A stretch of 64,000 nt of DNA, taken from NCBI GenBank assembly GCA_964537685.1, contig CAZICM010000003.1:62001-126000 (forward strand). Reading direction: 5' to 3'. The notes beneath the pieces were generated by a model that saw only the letters and a program-made list of their open reading frames with translations, ran no database searches and was not told the DNA's origin. Of this stretch, positions 44,917 to 52,197 are shown piece after piece. Numbering within the stretch: position 1 is the stretch's first letter; each line of letters opens with the position of its first letter. This DNA is from CAZICM01 sp964537685. GTDB taxonomy: Bacteria; Myxococcota_A; Polyangia; Polyangiales; Polyangiaceae. The position numbers and the translations under genes were made by a program.

Positions 44917-45135
44917 CCCGATCGAAGCGTGACCAAAGGTCCAAAGAAGGTACGCCGTGGTGCGAGGGGAGTTGCGCCGTAGTGCGAGAGAAGTTGCAGC
45001 ATGGCCCGATCGAAGCGTGACCAAAGGTCCGAGGAAGATACGCCGTTGGGCGAGGGGAGTTGCGCCATGCCCCAAACAAAGCGTGATCAAAGGGCCAATG
45101 AAGGTGCGCCAAACCAAAAAAGTGCGCACATGAAT
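44851..45135 (+). repeat. 66-bp minisatellite with 22-bp subunits
   Basis: Units starting CCCGATCGAAGCGTGAYCAA occur at 44851, 44917 and 45004, with a diverged unit at 45070 (CCCCAAACAAAGCGTGATCA). Spacings are 66, 87 and 66 bases; the 87 equals one 66-base unit plus one extra subunit of about 21-22 bases. Subunits alternate between CATGGCCCGATCGAAGCGTG and CGTGGTGCGAGGGGAGTTGC types. Both strands stay open through the array because 66 is a multiple of three, which creates false ORFs. No gene is supported from 44619 to 45183. Confidence 0.85.
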
Positions 45136-45183
45136 CGAGGAAAATCCGCCCCTCCCAACCCTATTTCTGGTAGGGTCCCGGCC

Positions 45184-46749
45184 GTGAATACTCGCCTTTA
45201 TACAGCATTGTACACCTGCGGGTTTATCTTGGCTGTCCTTATGCTTATGGCCGGCTGCGCAAAACCGGCCCCTCCGCCTCCGCTCGCTAGGCATGTCGCC
45301 CCTGCGTCCTCCCTACCCACCCCACCCGCGCAACCTCCCAAGCTACCGCTCACATTCCTGGGGCTTCAGGAGACCTGGGCTCAGCCCTGTCACCTGACCG
45401 ATAAAGGTCAAAAGGCCGAAACCCCCTGTCTCCTGAACGCAGTCGATGTGGCCTCCGACGGGACCGTGTTCGTCGGCGGAGGGGCCTACGCCAACGCCGA
45501 ACTGGGCGGAGTACAACATGCCGCGCGGGCCTATCAATATATCCTGCTCGCAGCATTCGATCCCAATGGGAAAACCCTTTGGTCCAAGGCGTTTGGTGCA
45601 CGCTGGCACAATGTCGTCGCGGACCTCAGCGTCATAGGCGATACGCTGATCGTCACCGGTATTCATGGCAATGGTTTTACACTCGGTAACAACATTCGTT
45701 TGCCCGATCTAAAGGTCCCACCATCGCCAAACAAACGCAGTGACATGGGTTTCGAGGCCGAGACAGGGTTTGTGGCGGCATTTCGCAAAGATGGCACCCC
45801 GCTTTGGGCAAAAAACCTCTCATCAATTGTGGGGCCCGGCGCGCCGGGGCACTACGCGGGGCTCGCCTACGATCGCTCCATTTTCCCCGCGCGAGACCGG
45901 GGTTTCCACGTTTCCTGGCGCGAGAACCTCACCGATGGCGATCCGCATATCGCTCACCTGGATATCGATGGGACGCTGATCGAACATTGGACCGTTCCTC
46001 GCGCACCCTTTCGGCAGGTGGACACCTCACCGCCCGTCGATGTGGACGGGAATGTGTTTTTTACCAAGCGCCCCGACGAAAAAACCACGGAAGTGGCCTT
46101 GTTTCGAATCGATAAGAACAAGATCCAGACCGTGGTGGCGAGTGTTTCGTTGCTTCATCCGGATGCTGGCCGTCATCCCCACACTACCTTGGCCCACGGT
46201 GGCGTGAGGTGGCGCTTCCTGCCCGACGGCGAGCTCATCATGGTGCTATCGCTCCAGGAAGACAAGTCGGCGCGCGAACGGCAATGGCTTCGGATCGTCC
46301 GATTCGACAAGGCCGGCAAAATCGTCATGGACCGGGAGCTTGCCGAGACGAAGATGCAGGATTCCACGAGCTCACCAGAACTCGCTGTGCGTGGAATCGA
46401 CATTGCCGCAAACGGCGAGGTTCGTGTTGTCGCCGATCATCGTGGGCCTATCGTGGTAAATGGCCACGAAATAGAGCAAGTGCAGATTCATGTACCTGTC
46501 GTGCTGCCACCGACATCGCCGATTATTCTTGTGCTTGGTGAGCGCGGCGCCGTCACCCAATCGGTCAGCAAGCTCAATCCGGCGCCGTGCATGGAATACG
46601 TACCCGGCAGGATATTCGACCCCCACTTCGAGGGCTCCGCGCTCTTTTTCAACGTTGGCAAAGGCATTGCCGGACTGAAAACGAGCTGCAAAATGGGCAA
46701 ACCGCGCGACTTCTCCCTTATCAGGATGGACATCGTGCCCCCGCCATAA
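45184..46749 (+). CDS. beta-propeller-type lipoprotein
   Basis: Predicted lipoprotein of about 521 residues. The GTG at 45184 is chosen because it directly precedes a lipoprotein signal (FILAVLMLMAGC, Cys25) and has TAGGG upstream; the frame continues upstream only through the minisatellite. A Pro-rich linker follows. The body has propeller-like units of the SBBP kind (VDVASDGTVFVGGGA, LAAFDPNGKTLWSKAFG, DLSVIGDTLIVTGIHGNG, VAAFRKDGTPLWAKNLSS, GIDIAANGEVRVVADHRGP). It resembles in plan the lipoproteins at 58733-60268 and 60330-61910. A lone gene; ligand unknown. Confidence 0.75.
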   Translation: MNTRLYTALYTCGFILAVLMLMAGCAKPAPPPPLARHVAPASSLPTPPAQPPKLPLTFLGLQETWAQPCHLTDKGQKAETPCLLNAVDVASDGTVFVGGGAYANAELGGVQHAARAYQYILLAAFDPNGKTLWSKAFGARWHNVVADLSVIGDTLIVTGIHGNGFTLGNNIRLPDLKVPPSPNKRSDMGFEAETGFVAAFRKDGTPLWAKNLSSIVGPGAPGHYAGLAYDRSIFPARDRGFHVSWRENLTDGDPHIAHLDIDGTLIEHWTVPRAPFRQVDTSPPVDVDGNVFFTKRPDEKTTEVALFRIDKNKIQTVVASVSLLHPDAGRHPHTTLAHGGVRWRFLPDGELIMVLSLQEDKSARERQWLRIVRFDKAGKIVMDRELAETKMQDSTSSPELAVRGIDIAANGEVRVVADHRGPIVVNGHEIEQVQIHVPVVLPPTSPIILVLGERGAVTQSVSKLNPAPCMEYVPGRIFDPHFEGSALFFNVGKGIAGLKTSCKMGKPRDFSLIRMDIVPPP

Positions 46750-46806
46750 AGCGTGGACATGGCCCCCGTGGAACTCCTGGGCCTTTCCATCCGCCCGCCC
46801 GCGCTT

Positions 46807-47739
46807 CTACGGCAGATTCGATCCTTCCAGCCTCTGCTTCCACGTATGCCAATTCGTCGCGCACCGCGCGCTCTCTGAATGGCGCCCGCCCGCGCACATC
46901 CCCGTATCAAAAGGCGGCCCAAGCAACAAAAACATCGTCCGGCTCACCGTCGGCGGATCTTGAGCGCGCAGCGCCTTGAACGCTTCTTGCCGGCTTTGAT
47001 AATCAGCCGCCAATTTATCCTCGACCAGCAGCTTCAACTGCTGCTTGATGTGCTCCTTCAGCGCATCGTCATCGGTCACCGCAAGCGCCCGCTCCAAAAA
47101 TCGAATCGCCGCATCCCGCTCGCCCGCACGCCTCAAAATGCTCGCACCTCCTATCGCCTGCCACGCAAGGCTCGGGTCCGAACTCGAGAGCTCCGCCGCC
47201 TTCGCCAGCATCTTCGCTCCCTCGATGCGCCACGCTTCTTGTTCCTTCGGATCGGTCAAATAAGAACCCGGCGCCACATACGCCACAAACTGCCCCAACA
47301 AGAGCCAAATCTCACCATCCAGCGGCCGGTGCTTCACGCCCCGCTCCATCACTTCGCGCGCCTTCAGCACTTCTTCCCTGGGCGTTACACCAACCTGCAG
47401 CGTAATCAGCGCATCCGCGAACAGATATGGATCCCGGAAGGTCGGATCGAGCTCGTTCATCGCATCGTAGAGCCTCGTCAGGTTCTCAAACCTGCGCTTC
47501 TCCATCATCCGAAACCCCTGCGCCGTCAGCACATGAGCCCACAAAATATCCGCCAGCGCCGACTTGTAGCCCAGCGACATCGCCGCCAATTGCTGAGGCG
47601 GAGGCAGCAAATACACCTCCGATGTTTCGCGCACTTGTTCATGAACATAGGCAAGCCGGCTCCGCACCGCACCCACGCCCACGGTGGCCAGCACCATCAG
47701 CGCGAATGTACGAATCCACGCCTCGGCCCCGCCCCGCAT
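46807..47739 (-). CDS. membrane-anchored TPR-like protein next to pilin genes
   Basis: Function unknown, probably tied to the prepilin gene whose stop it overlaps by one base (TGATG), which fixes the ATG at 47739. One N-terminal helix (FALMVLATVGVGAV) anchors it; the rest is helical with TPR-like repeats (RRFENLTRLYDAMNELDPTF, AREVMERGVKHRPLDGEIW, AAIRFLERALAVTDDDALKEH). QQLAAMSLGYKSALADILWA is a conserved-looking membrane-proximal motif. The last 30 residues are encoded by a copy of a dispersed repeat (46852-46902), so the original C-terminus may have been replaced. Confidence 0.75.
   Translation of the reverse strand: MRGGAEAWIRTFALMVLATVGVGAVRSRLAYVHEQVRETSEVYLLPPPQQLAAMSLGYKSALADILWAHVLTAQGFRMMEKRRFENLTRLYDAMNELDPTFRDPYLFADALITLQVGVTPREEVLKAREVMERGVKHRPLDGEIWLLLGQFVAYVAPGSYLTDPKEQEAWRIEGAKMLAKAAELSSSDPSLAWQAIGGASILRRAGERDAAIRFLERALAVTDDDALKEHIKQQLKLLVEDKLAADYQSRQEAFKALRAQDPPTVSRTMFLLLGPPFDTGMCAGGRHSESARCATNWHTWKQRLEGSNLP
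46852..46902 (-). repeat. dispersed ~50-bp repeat, third copy, inside a coding region
   Basis: The plus strand TTCGTCGCGCACCGCGCGCT...GGCGCCCGCCCGCGCACATC matches, at about 42 of 50 positions by hand alignment, the segment just after the PEGA stop (42694-42743) and its duplicate (44763-44812). Here it lies in the 3' end of the TPR-like gene and codes part of its C-terminus (MCAGGRHSESARCATNW). Confidence 0.65.
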
Positions 47740-48236
47740 CACTCCACCTCGCGGTCCACGAACATGCCTGGCAGCACCCGCGCCGGCTCACCCGGCTTCC
47801 GTTCGCCGCCTACCTCAAAGGTCGACAAAAGCCCATCGCCGTCCAAATCGCCATGAGCTGTCGCCATAAAACGCATCACCTGCGTCGCCGGATCGAACTG
47901 GCTTTCAAACTTAAACGCGAAAGCATGTGCCTCCTCGAACTTAAAATTCAGGCTCCTCCATGTCAGGTGCTCCCACGCTTCAGGAGGATCGGCCGCTCGG
48001 ATGCCCCGCGGCACTTGACTCGGTGTAAGCGGCGCGCCCGGCGGAAAACTAATATCCTGCGGCCTTCCTTCCGCGTAGGCGATCGCGTTTGTCACCATCC
48101 GGTCCAGCCCCTCAATCGGCTCGCTTAGCTTCGACGCGCTTAAATTCCTAAAGAACGCGGGCACCGCCACCGCCAGCAAGGTGCCTCCGACGGCGATCAT
48201 CACACTGATCTCGATTGCGCTAAACGAGCGGGCCAT
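47739..48236 (-). CDS. type IV prepilin-like protein with atypical leader
   Basis: Pilin or pseudopilin family. The ATG at 48236 has GAAGGAAGG upstream; the frame stays open to 48266. The N-terminus reads MARSFSAIEISVMIAVGG: short basic leader, Phe at +1, Glu at +5 and the hydrophobic helix are conserved, but the residue before the cleavage point is Ser, not the near-universal Gly. The C-terminal part has TAHGDLDGDGLLSTFEVGG, an Asp-rich loop like that of the main pilin next door. The TPR gene follows by a one-base overlap. Likely a minor pilin; processing efficiency is uncertain. Confidence 0.8.
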   Translation of the reverse strand: MARSFSAIEISVMIAVGGTLLAVAVPAFFRNLSASKLSEPIEGLDRMVTNAIAYAEGRPQDISFPPGAPLTPSQVPRGIRAADPPEAWEHLTWRSLNFKFEEAHAFAFKFESQFDPATQVMRFMATAHGDLDGDGLLSTFEVGGERKPGEPARVLPGMFVDREVE

Positions 48237-48360
48237 CGCCTTCCTTCTTACACTCCTGTTCTCCAAAAGGCTTGTGCATCGCGCCTCCCGCCCCTCATCT
48301 GCTCATCTGATCGAATGGATATGCATTTTATTGTAATTGGAGACGGCGAGCGAGGTTCAT

Positions 48361-48402
48361 GGAAAAGAAAACGGCGCCGTTTCGGGGAAAAACAGGCGCC
48401 GT
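48361..48402 (-). terminator. rho-independent terminator of the pilin gene
   Basis: On the minus strand ACGGCGCC and GGCGCCGT (plus-strand positions 48395-48402 and 48371-48378) form a perfect 8-bp stem around a 16-base loop, followed by TTTTCTTTTCC. It begins 28 bases after the stop of the pilin gene at 48430. Confidence 0.85.
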
Positions 48403-48429
48403 CTTGCAATACAATCAGATTGTTGCCGA

Positions 48430-49020
48430 TTACTCAGCTTCGTTTGTCACGAACATATTGGTCGAACGCGTCAGGCCGCCGTTCCGGACAATGCCCGTGA
48501 GCGCAAATTGGCTCACCGTACCATCGCCGTCCACATCGCCCTGAGCACTGGCTTCAAAGCTCTCCGGGTCCGCAACCTGGCCGGAAATCGGCGAGCTGCC
48601 CTTAATATAATCGTATTGGTAATGAATCGGATCGTCAATCTTAAAGCGCAGGCAAATCCAGCCCGCCGTCGCCGTACCCGCCTGGAAATCCGCCGCCGGA
48701 TCGGGCTGATACTTCGTGCCCGCGGGAATATTGGCCGGAACAGGGCCAGCCGTCGTGGAACCGCAAAGAGACTGCGAAACAGCCTGGCCTTCGGTGCCCA
48801 GCGCGACAACTTCAGACGGATTGGTCTGCTTTTCGAAAGAAGCCTGAGCGGCGCGCGAAATAGCACCGACGTTCTGCCGCGCTTCAGCGGACTTCGATGT
48901 GCCGATCAGCCTCGTAACGCCGTAAATCGCAAGCGCTGCGAGAATGCCGATAATGGCAACCACGATCATGAGTTCGACGAGGGTAAAGCCGCGATTGGAA
49001 TAACGCTTGTATGACCGCAT
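48430..49020 (-). CDS. type IV pilin
   Basis: Pilin subunit precursor, 196 residues. Leader MRSYKRYSNRG is cut before FTLVELMIVVAIIGILAALA, with Gly at -1 and Glu at +5. The globular part has two Cys about 60 residues apart (SLCGS, WICLR) that may form the D-loop disulfide, and an Asp-rich loop AQGDVDGDGTVSQF near the C-terminus that could bind calcium. GGAGG precedes the ATG. It has its own terminator and a separate upstream region, so it is probably monocistronic; it may be the major pilin (pilA-like). Confidence 0.9.
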   Translation of the reverse strand: MRSYKRYSNRGFTLVELMIVVAIIGILAALAIYGVTRLIGTSKSAEARQNVGAISRAAQASFEKQTNPSEVVALGTEGQAVSQSLCGSTTAGPVPANIPAGTKYQPDPAADFQAGTATAGWICLRFKIDDPIHYQYDYIKGSSPISGQVADPESFEASAQGDVDGDGTVSQFALTGIVRNGGLTRSTNMFVTNEAE

Positions 49021-49146
49021 GATGAATTCCTCCGTTTATTTAATTAATTCAATCGAGTTCTAAAATGTTCAGTCTTATTGCCGAACCCCACCATGGGATT
49101 CATAGCAAGTTTTTCACGAATGGATGTTTATCCAATTCGTTAAAAT

Positions 49147-49764
49147 CTACTCATCGTCATTTTCGACGGCCAGGCCGTTCGCAAAAGTGAAATTTGAACC
49201 GACAACAATAGCGAAATTTGAATCACCATCCCTGTCGGCAGCGGCCTGAACCACGTACCAAAGATCCTGAGGTGCTGGCCAATTCGGTTGTATTGCTAAA
49301 GACGTTGCCGGCGGTGCATCCGCGGGCGTGCCCATCACAACCGAATATCCGAATTGAACCGGCCCATCCGCCTGCGCGTGCAGCATGTTCCAGCAGGCGA
49401 AATCAGGATGATTGGGGTTTTCAAAATTCCACTTTCTATCGTTTGGGATGCCCGAGGTCTGCGGATAGTATTTCGTTAAATCACCGGCACCGGGCGCACA
49501 TCCGCTGCCTCCGCAACCAGAGCATCCGAGATAGGTCAGCGTTTCCGCTTTATGAGATTCCTCGGCGGCACGAATGCTTTGCAGCATTGCAACCGCTTCG
49601 GATGTTCCCGCAGAACTTGTGAGTTTGCGGTAACTCGCAATGGCGAGCGCAGATAAAATCCCAATCATTGCGATGACAACAAGCAATTCGACCAGCGTGA
49701 AGCCTCGCTGTCCCGCATTCCGCCTTGCTGTTGCCTTCGCCATCGTCATGACTTTATCCGTCAT
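49147..49764 (-). CDS. type IV pilin-like protein under a sigma-54-type promoter
   Basis: 205-residue prepilin. Leader ends QRG before FTLVELLVVIAMIGILSALA. The mature part has a Gly/Cys-rich insertion (YLGCSGCGGSGCAPGAG) with three Cys plus one more at FACWN, and a C-terminal AAADRDGDSNFAIVVG loop similar to the Asp loops of the two neighbouring prepilins. ATG at 49764 with GAGACGAG upstream; ATG codons at 49749 and 49743 are alternatives. A -24/-12 promoter lies 26-41 bases upstream, and the sigma-54 activator gene is the next upstream gene on this strand. Confidence 0.88.
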   Translation of the reverse strand: MTDKVMTMAKATARRNAGQRGFTLVELLVVIAMIGILSALAIASYRKLTSSAGTSEAVAMLQSIRAAEESHKAETLTYLGCSGCGGSGCAPGAGDLTKYYPQTSGIPNDRKWNFENPNHPDFACWNMLHAQADGPVQFGYSVVMGTPADAPPATSLAIQPNWPAPQDLWYVVQAAADRDGDSNFAIVVGSNFTFANGLAVENDDE

Positions 49765-49789
49765 CTCGTCTCGCGTGCCAAAGCTCTAA

Positions 49790-49805
49790 AGCAGGCTCTA
49801 TGCCA
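49790..49805 (-). promoter_or_regulatory. candidate sigma-54 (-24/-12) promoter
   Basis: Minus strand TTGGCATAGAGCCTGCTTT: TGGCAT (plus 49805-49800), five bases, CTGCT (49794-49790). The GG and GC are separated by exactly ten bases as required, with one mismatch in each box from TGGCAC-N5-TTGCW. The predicted start is near 49780, about 16 bases before the prepilin ATG. The sigma-54 activator gene immediately upstream supports the call. Confidence 0.65.
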
Positions 49806-50022
49806 AGGGGAATTTTTCAATTCAATGATAGTAGTGGCCGAATCGTTTATTGTTGAATTGAGTACTGATAAGGCGATCAGAGCATTCAATCAATGCGATT
49901 CAAAGCTGCCGCTTTGGTCTCGAGCCCTTATTCTCCGACACCGCAGGCATAGACCTTTAGGCATCAATGACAATTTTCGTCGTCCGAAAAAATAACGGTG
50001 ACAATTCTCGTCACCGCGTTGT

Positions 50023-51498
50023 TCATGGTGGTCCAGAACGCTGATCGGGGGGCTCATCACTGCCGCCTTCATTTTCCTCTTCATCGGCCAGCGCATGCTT
50101 GGCCAGCCGGTACCGGAGCGATCGGAACGTGATTCCCAAGAGCTTCGCCGCGTTCTTGCGCACGCCTCCCGTCCGCTCCAGCGCCTGCAGAATAAGCCTG
50201 CGCTCCACCTCTCCAAGGACCTCATCCAAGTTGCATCCTTCGGGTGGCAATTCAGCCAGCGCAGGCGCCGCTCCAGCGCTCGACCCCGAAATCTGCGCGG
50301 GCAAATCGCCAAGCCCAATCGCAGGCCCCGATGCCAGCGCCACCGCGCGCTCGACAATATTCTCGAGCTCCCGCACGTTTCCCGGAAAGGAATACGCATA
50401 CAAGGCCCGAAGCGCATCCGGCGTCAAACCCCGCACATCCTTGCCCTGCTCCGCTGAAAAACGCTTCACAAAGCGCTCCGCCAAATAAGGGATATCCCCT
50501 TGGCGATTTCGAAGCGGCGGGATTTCAATGCGCAGCACATTCAAGCGGTAATACAAATCCTGCCTGAATTTCCCCGTGCGCACGTCGGACTCCAAATCGC
50601 GGTTGGTCGCCGCAAGCACACGCACATCCACAGGGATTTCCATCGGGCCTCCGACGGGACGCACTTTTCGCTCCTGCAACACCCGCAGCAGCTTCACCTG
50701 CATCGCCGGCACAAGCTCACCCACTTCATCCAGCAAAAGCGTCCCGCCCTCCGCTGCGCGGAACATCCCCAGATGCTTCTGAGCCGCGCCCGTAAACGAC
50801 CCTTTTTCATGGCCGAACAGTTCACTCTCCATCAGCGTTTCGGGAATCGCCGCGCAGTTCACCACCAAGAACGGCTTGTCCGCCCGCTCGCTCTGATCGT
50901 GCACGGCCCGGGCAACCCTCTCCTTGCCCACACCGCTCTCGCCCGTAATCAACACCCTTGTTTTATCGGCCGCCGCGGCTTTTGAGATCAAGTCGGCGAC
51001 TCCCTGCATCGATGGACTAATCGCCAGCGGAACCCGCTCCGACGGAACGAAGTGCTCCAGGCGCGCCTTCAACTGCCGGTTTTCCGTGATGAGCGAACTC
51101 TTCTCGAGAGCCTTGTCCGCGATGGTGCAGATCTCGGCCATTGAAAAAGGCTTCGTCACGAAATCATAAGCACCGCGCCTCATCGCTTCGAGAGCGCTCT
51201 CCCTTGTGGAATGCGCGGTCATCACAATCACTTCGGTCGCCTGGCTCCGCGCTTTCGCCGCGCTCAACACGTCCATGCCCGAACCATCGGGCATCACCAA
51301 ATCCGTCAGAACCAAAGGAAAAGGCGTTGGATGCTGATCCACGGCTTCCAGGGCCGTCTGCACACCCGGCGCCAGCGCCACATCAAAACCCCGCTTTTGA
51401 AAGGCTATTTGCAACACCTGCCGGAAGGCAGGCTCATCATCCACGATGAGCACCTTCGGCCGCGCCGGCGGGACACTGGGAGGAGAAGCGAAAGCCAT
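50023..51498 (-). CDS. pilR: sigma-54-dependent response regulator, PilR-like
   Basis: Activates sigma-54 promoters on phosphorylation; likely controls the adjacent prepilin genes. Receiver domain with phospho-acceptor Asp66 (LVLTDLVMPDGSG), acidic pair VDDE and TKPF Lys at about 117; AAA+ domain with Walker A GESGVGKE (about 173), the sigma-54 contact loop as GSFTGA (usually GAFTGA), Walker B GGTLLLDEVGEL, and arginine-finger segment; Fis-type HTH at the end (GGVRKNAAKLLGITFRSLRYRL). ATG at 51498 chosen since upstream residues lack homology. No histidine kinase gene (pilS) is adjacent. The pilR name rests on context. Confidence 0.88.
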   Translation of the reverse strand: MAFASPPSVPPARPKVLIVDDEPAFRQVLQIAFQKRGFDVALAPGVQTALEAVDQHPTPFPLVLTDLVMPDGSGMDVLSAAKARSQATEVIVMTAHSTRESALEAMRRGAYDFVTKPFSMAEICTIADKALEKSSLITENRQLKARLEHFVPSERVPLAISPSMQGVADLISKAAAADKTRVLITGESGVGKERVARAVHDQSERADKPFLVVNCAAIPETLMESELFGHEKGSFTGAAQKHLGMFRAAEGGTLLLDEVGELVPAMQVKLLRVLQERKVRPVGGPMEIPVDVRVLAATNRDLESDVRTGKFRQDLYYRLNVLRIEIPPLRNRQGDIPYLAERFVKRFSAEQGKDVRGLTPDALRALYAYSFPGNVRELENIVERAVALASGPAIGLGDLPAQISGSSAGAAPALAELPPEGCNLDEVLGEVERRLILQALERTGGVRKNAAKLLGITFRSLRYRLAKHALADEEENEGGSDEPPDQRSGPP

Positions 51499-51598
51499 TA
51501 GGGCCTGCGTACCATCGGATGCTGCCGCCGTATCGGCAAGCCAGCATCGATTGCGAAGAACACACAGAGGCCCCCCAGAGCCTCCTTCATTCAAGCAT

Positions 51599-52045
51599 TC
51601 ACTTACAGAGAATCGGCCCCGACGGACTGCTTGGCGTTCTGGGCTCAATCACAAATGTCTCCCGGATGCTGGTTTCATTTCCAACATCCTGCTTCACCCA
51701 AGCCAGGTCGCACTGCGAAGCCTTGAGCGTCACCGTATAGCGCCCAAGCTGATCCCGATCTTCAAGCACAACACCTTGCCCTGTCTGCTCATTAAACACC
51801 GTCACAATCGCGCCCCGCGTACAGGTTCCCGACATCGTCCATTCCGTACTCGCAGAAGAAGGCGCGCTAATCGTGTCGGGCACTTCAGGCGGCGGCAATG
51901 GCAAGGTCGGACTCAAACACGCCGCGAAACACAGCGCCGAGAACAGAAAACACACCAGCAAAAGAACAAGCTTTCGCGCCTTGTCACGCACAAGCGCAGG
52001 CAAAATCGGATACGAAGAACGACGCTTCAGCGGTTCGCGGCTCAT
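51599..52045 (-). CDS. small lipoprotein of unknown function
   Basis: Not recognised. The ATG at 52045 gives a 148-residue protein: basic lead (MSREPLKRRS), hydrophobic helix and a lipoprotein-like site (LFSALCFAAC, Cys43), then a Pro-rich linker and a beta-sandwich-like domain (SGTCTRGAIVTVFNEQTGQG, GRYTVTLKASQCDLAWV) with three Cys. The pattern resembles small carboxypeptidase-regulatory-like or Ig-like surface domains. It lies 100 bases upstream of the sigma-54 regulator gene on the same strand; linkage to pilus function is not shown. Confidence 0.65.
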   Translation of the reverse strand: MSREPLKRRSSYPILPALVRDKARKLVLLLVCFLFSALCFAACLSPTLPLPPPEVPDTISAPSSASTEWTMSGTCTRGAIVTVFNEQTGQGVVLEDRDQLGRYTVTLKASQCDLAWVKQDVGNETSIRETFVIEPRTPSSPSGPILCK

Positions 52046-52197
52046 ACGGCACCTCGATGGGCGGGCAGTCTCGCAGGGGAGATCGGCTTCTCCAAGCGGG
52101 CACAAGCAGGATACATGCCCACTTTTTTTCAGAGGGATGTATCCTAGAAATGCCTTAAATCATAGGGTTTTAGCGAAATCGGGGGACGCGCTTGGTG

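Noticed and set aside
45001..45183. N-terminal extension of the lipoprotein gene to an ATG at 45001
   Set aside because: These 61 codons translate the minisatellite. The lipoprotein signal starts at the GTG at 45184, where a signal peptide is expected to begin.
44755..45294. Minus-strand ORF of 179 codons opposite the minisatellite
   Set aside because: Its length results from a 66-base repeat being a multiple of three. It has no start signal and overlaps the real lipoprotein gene.
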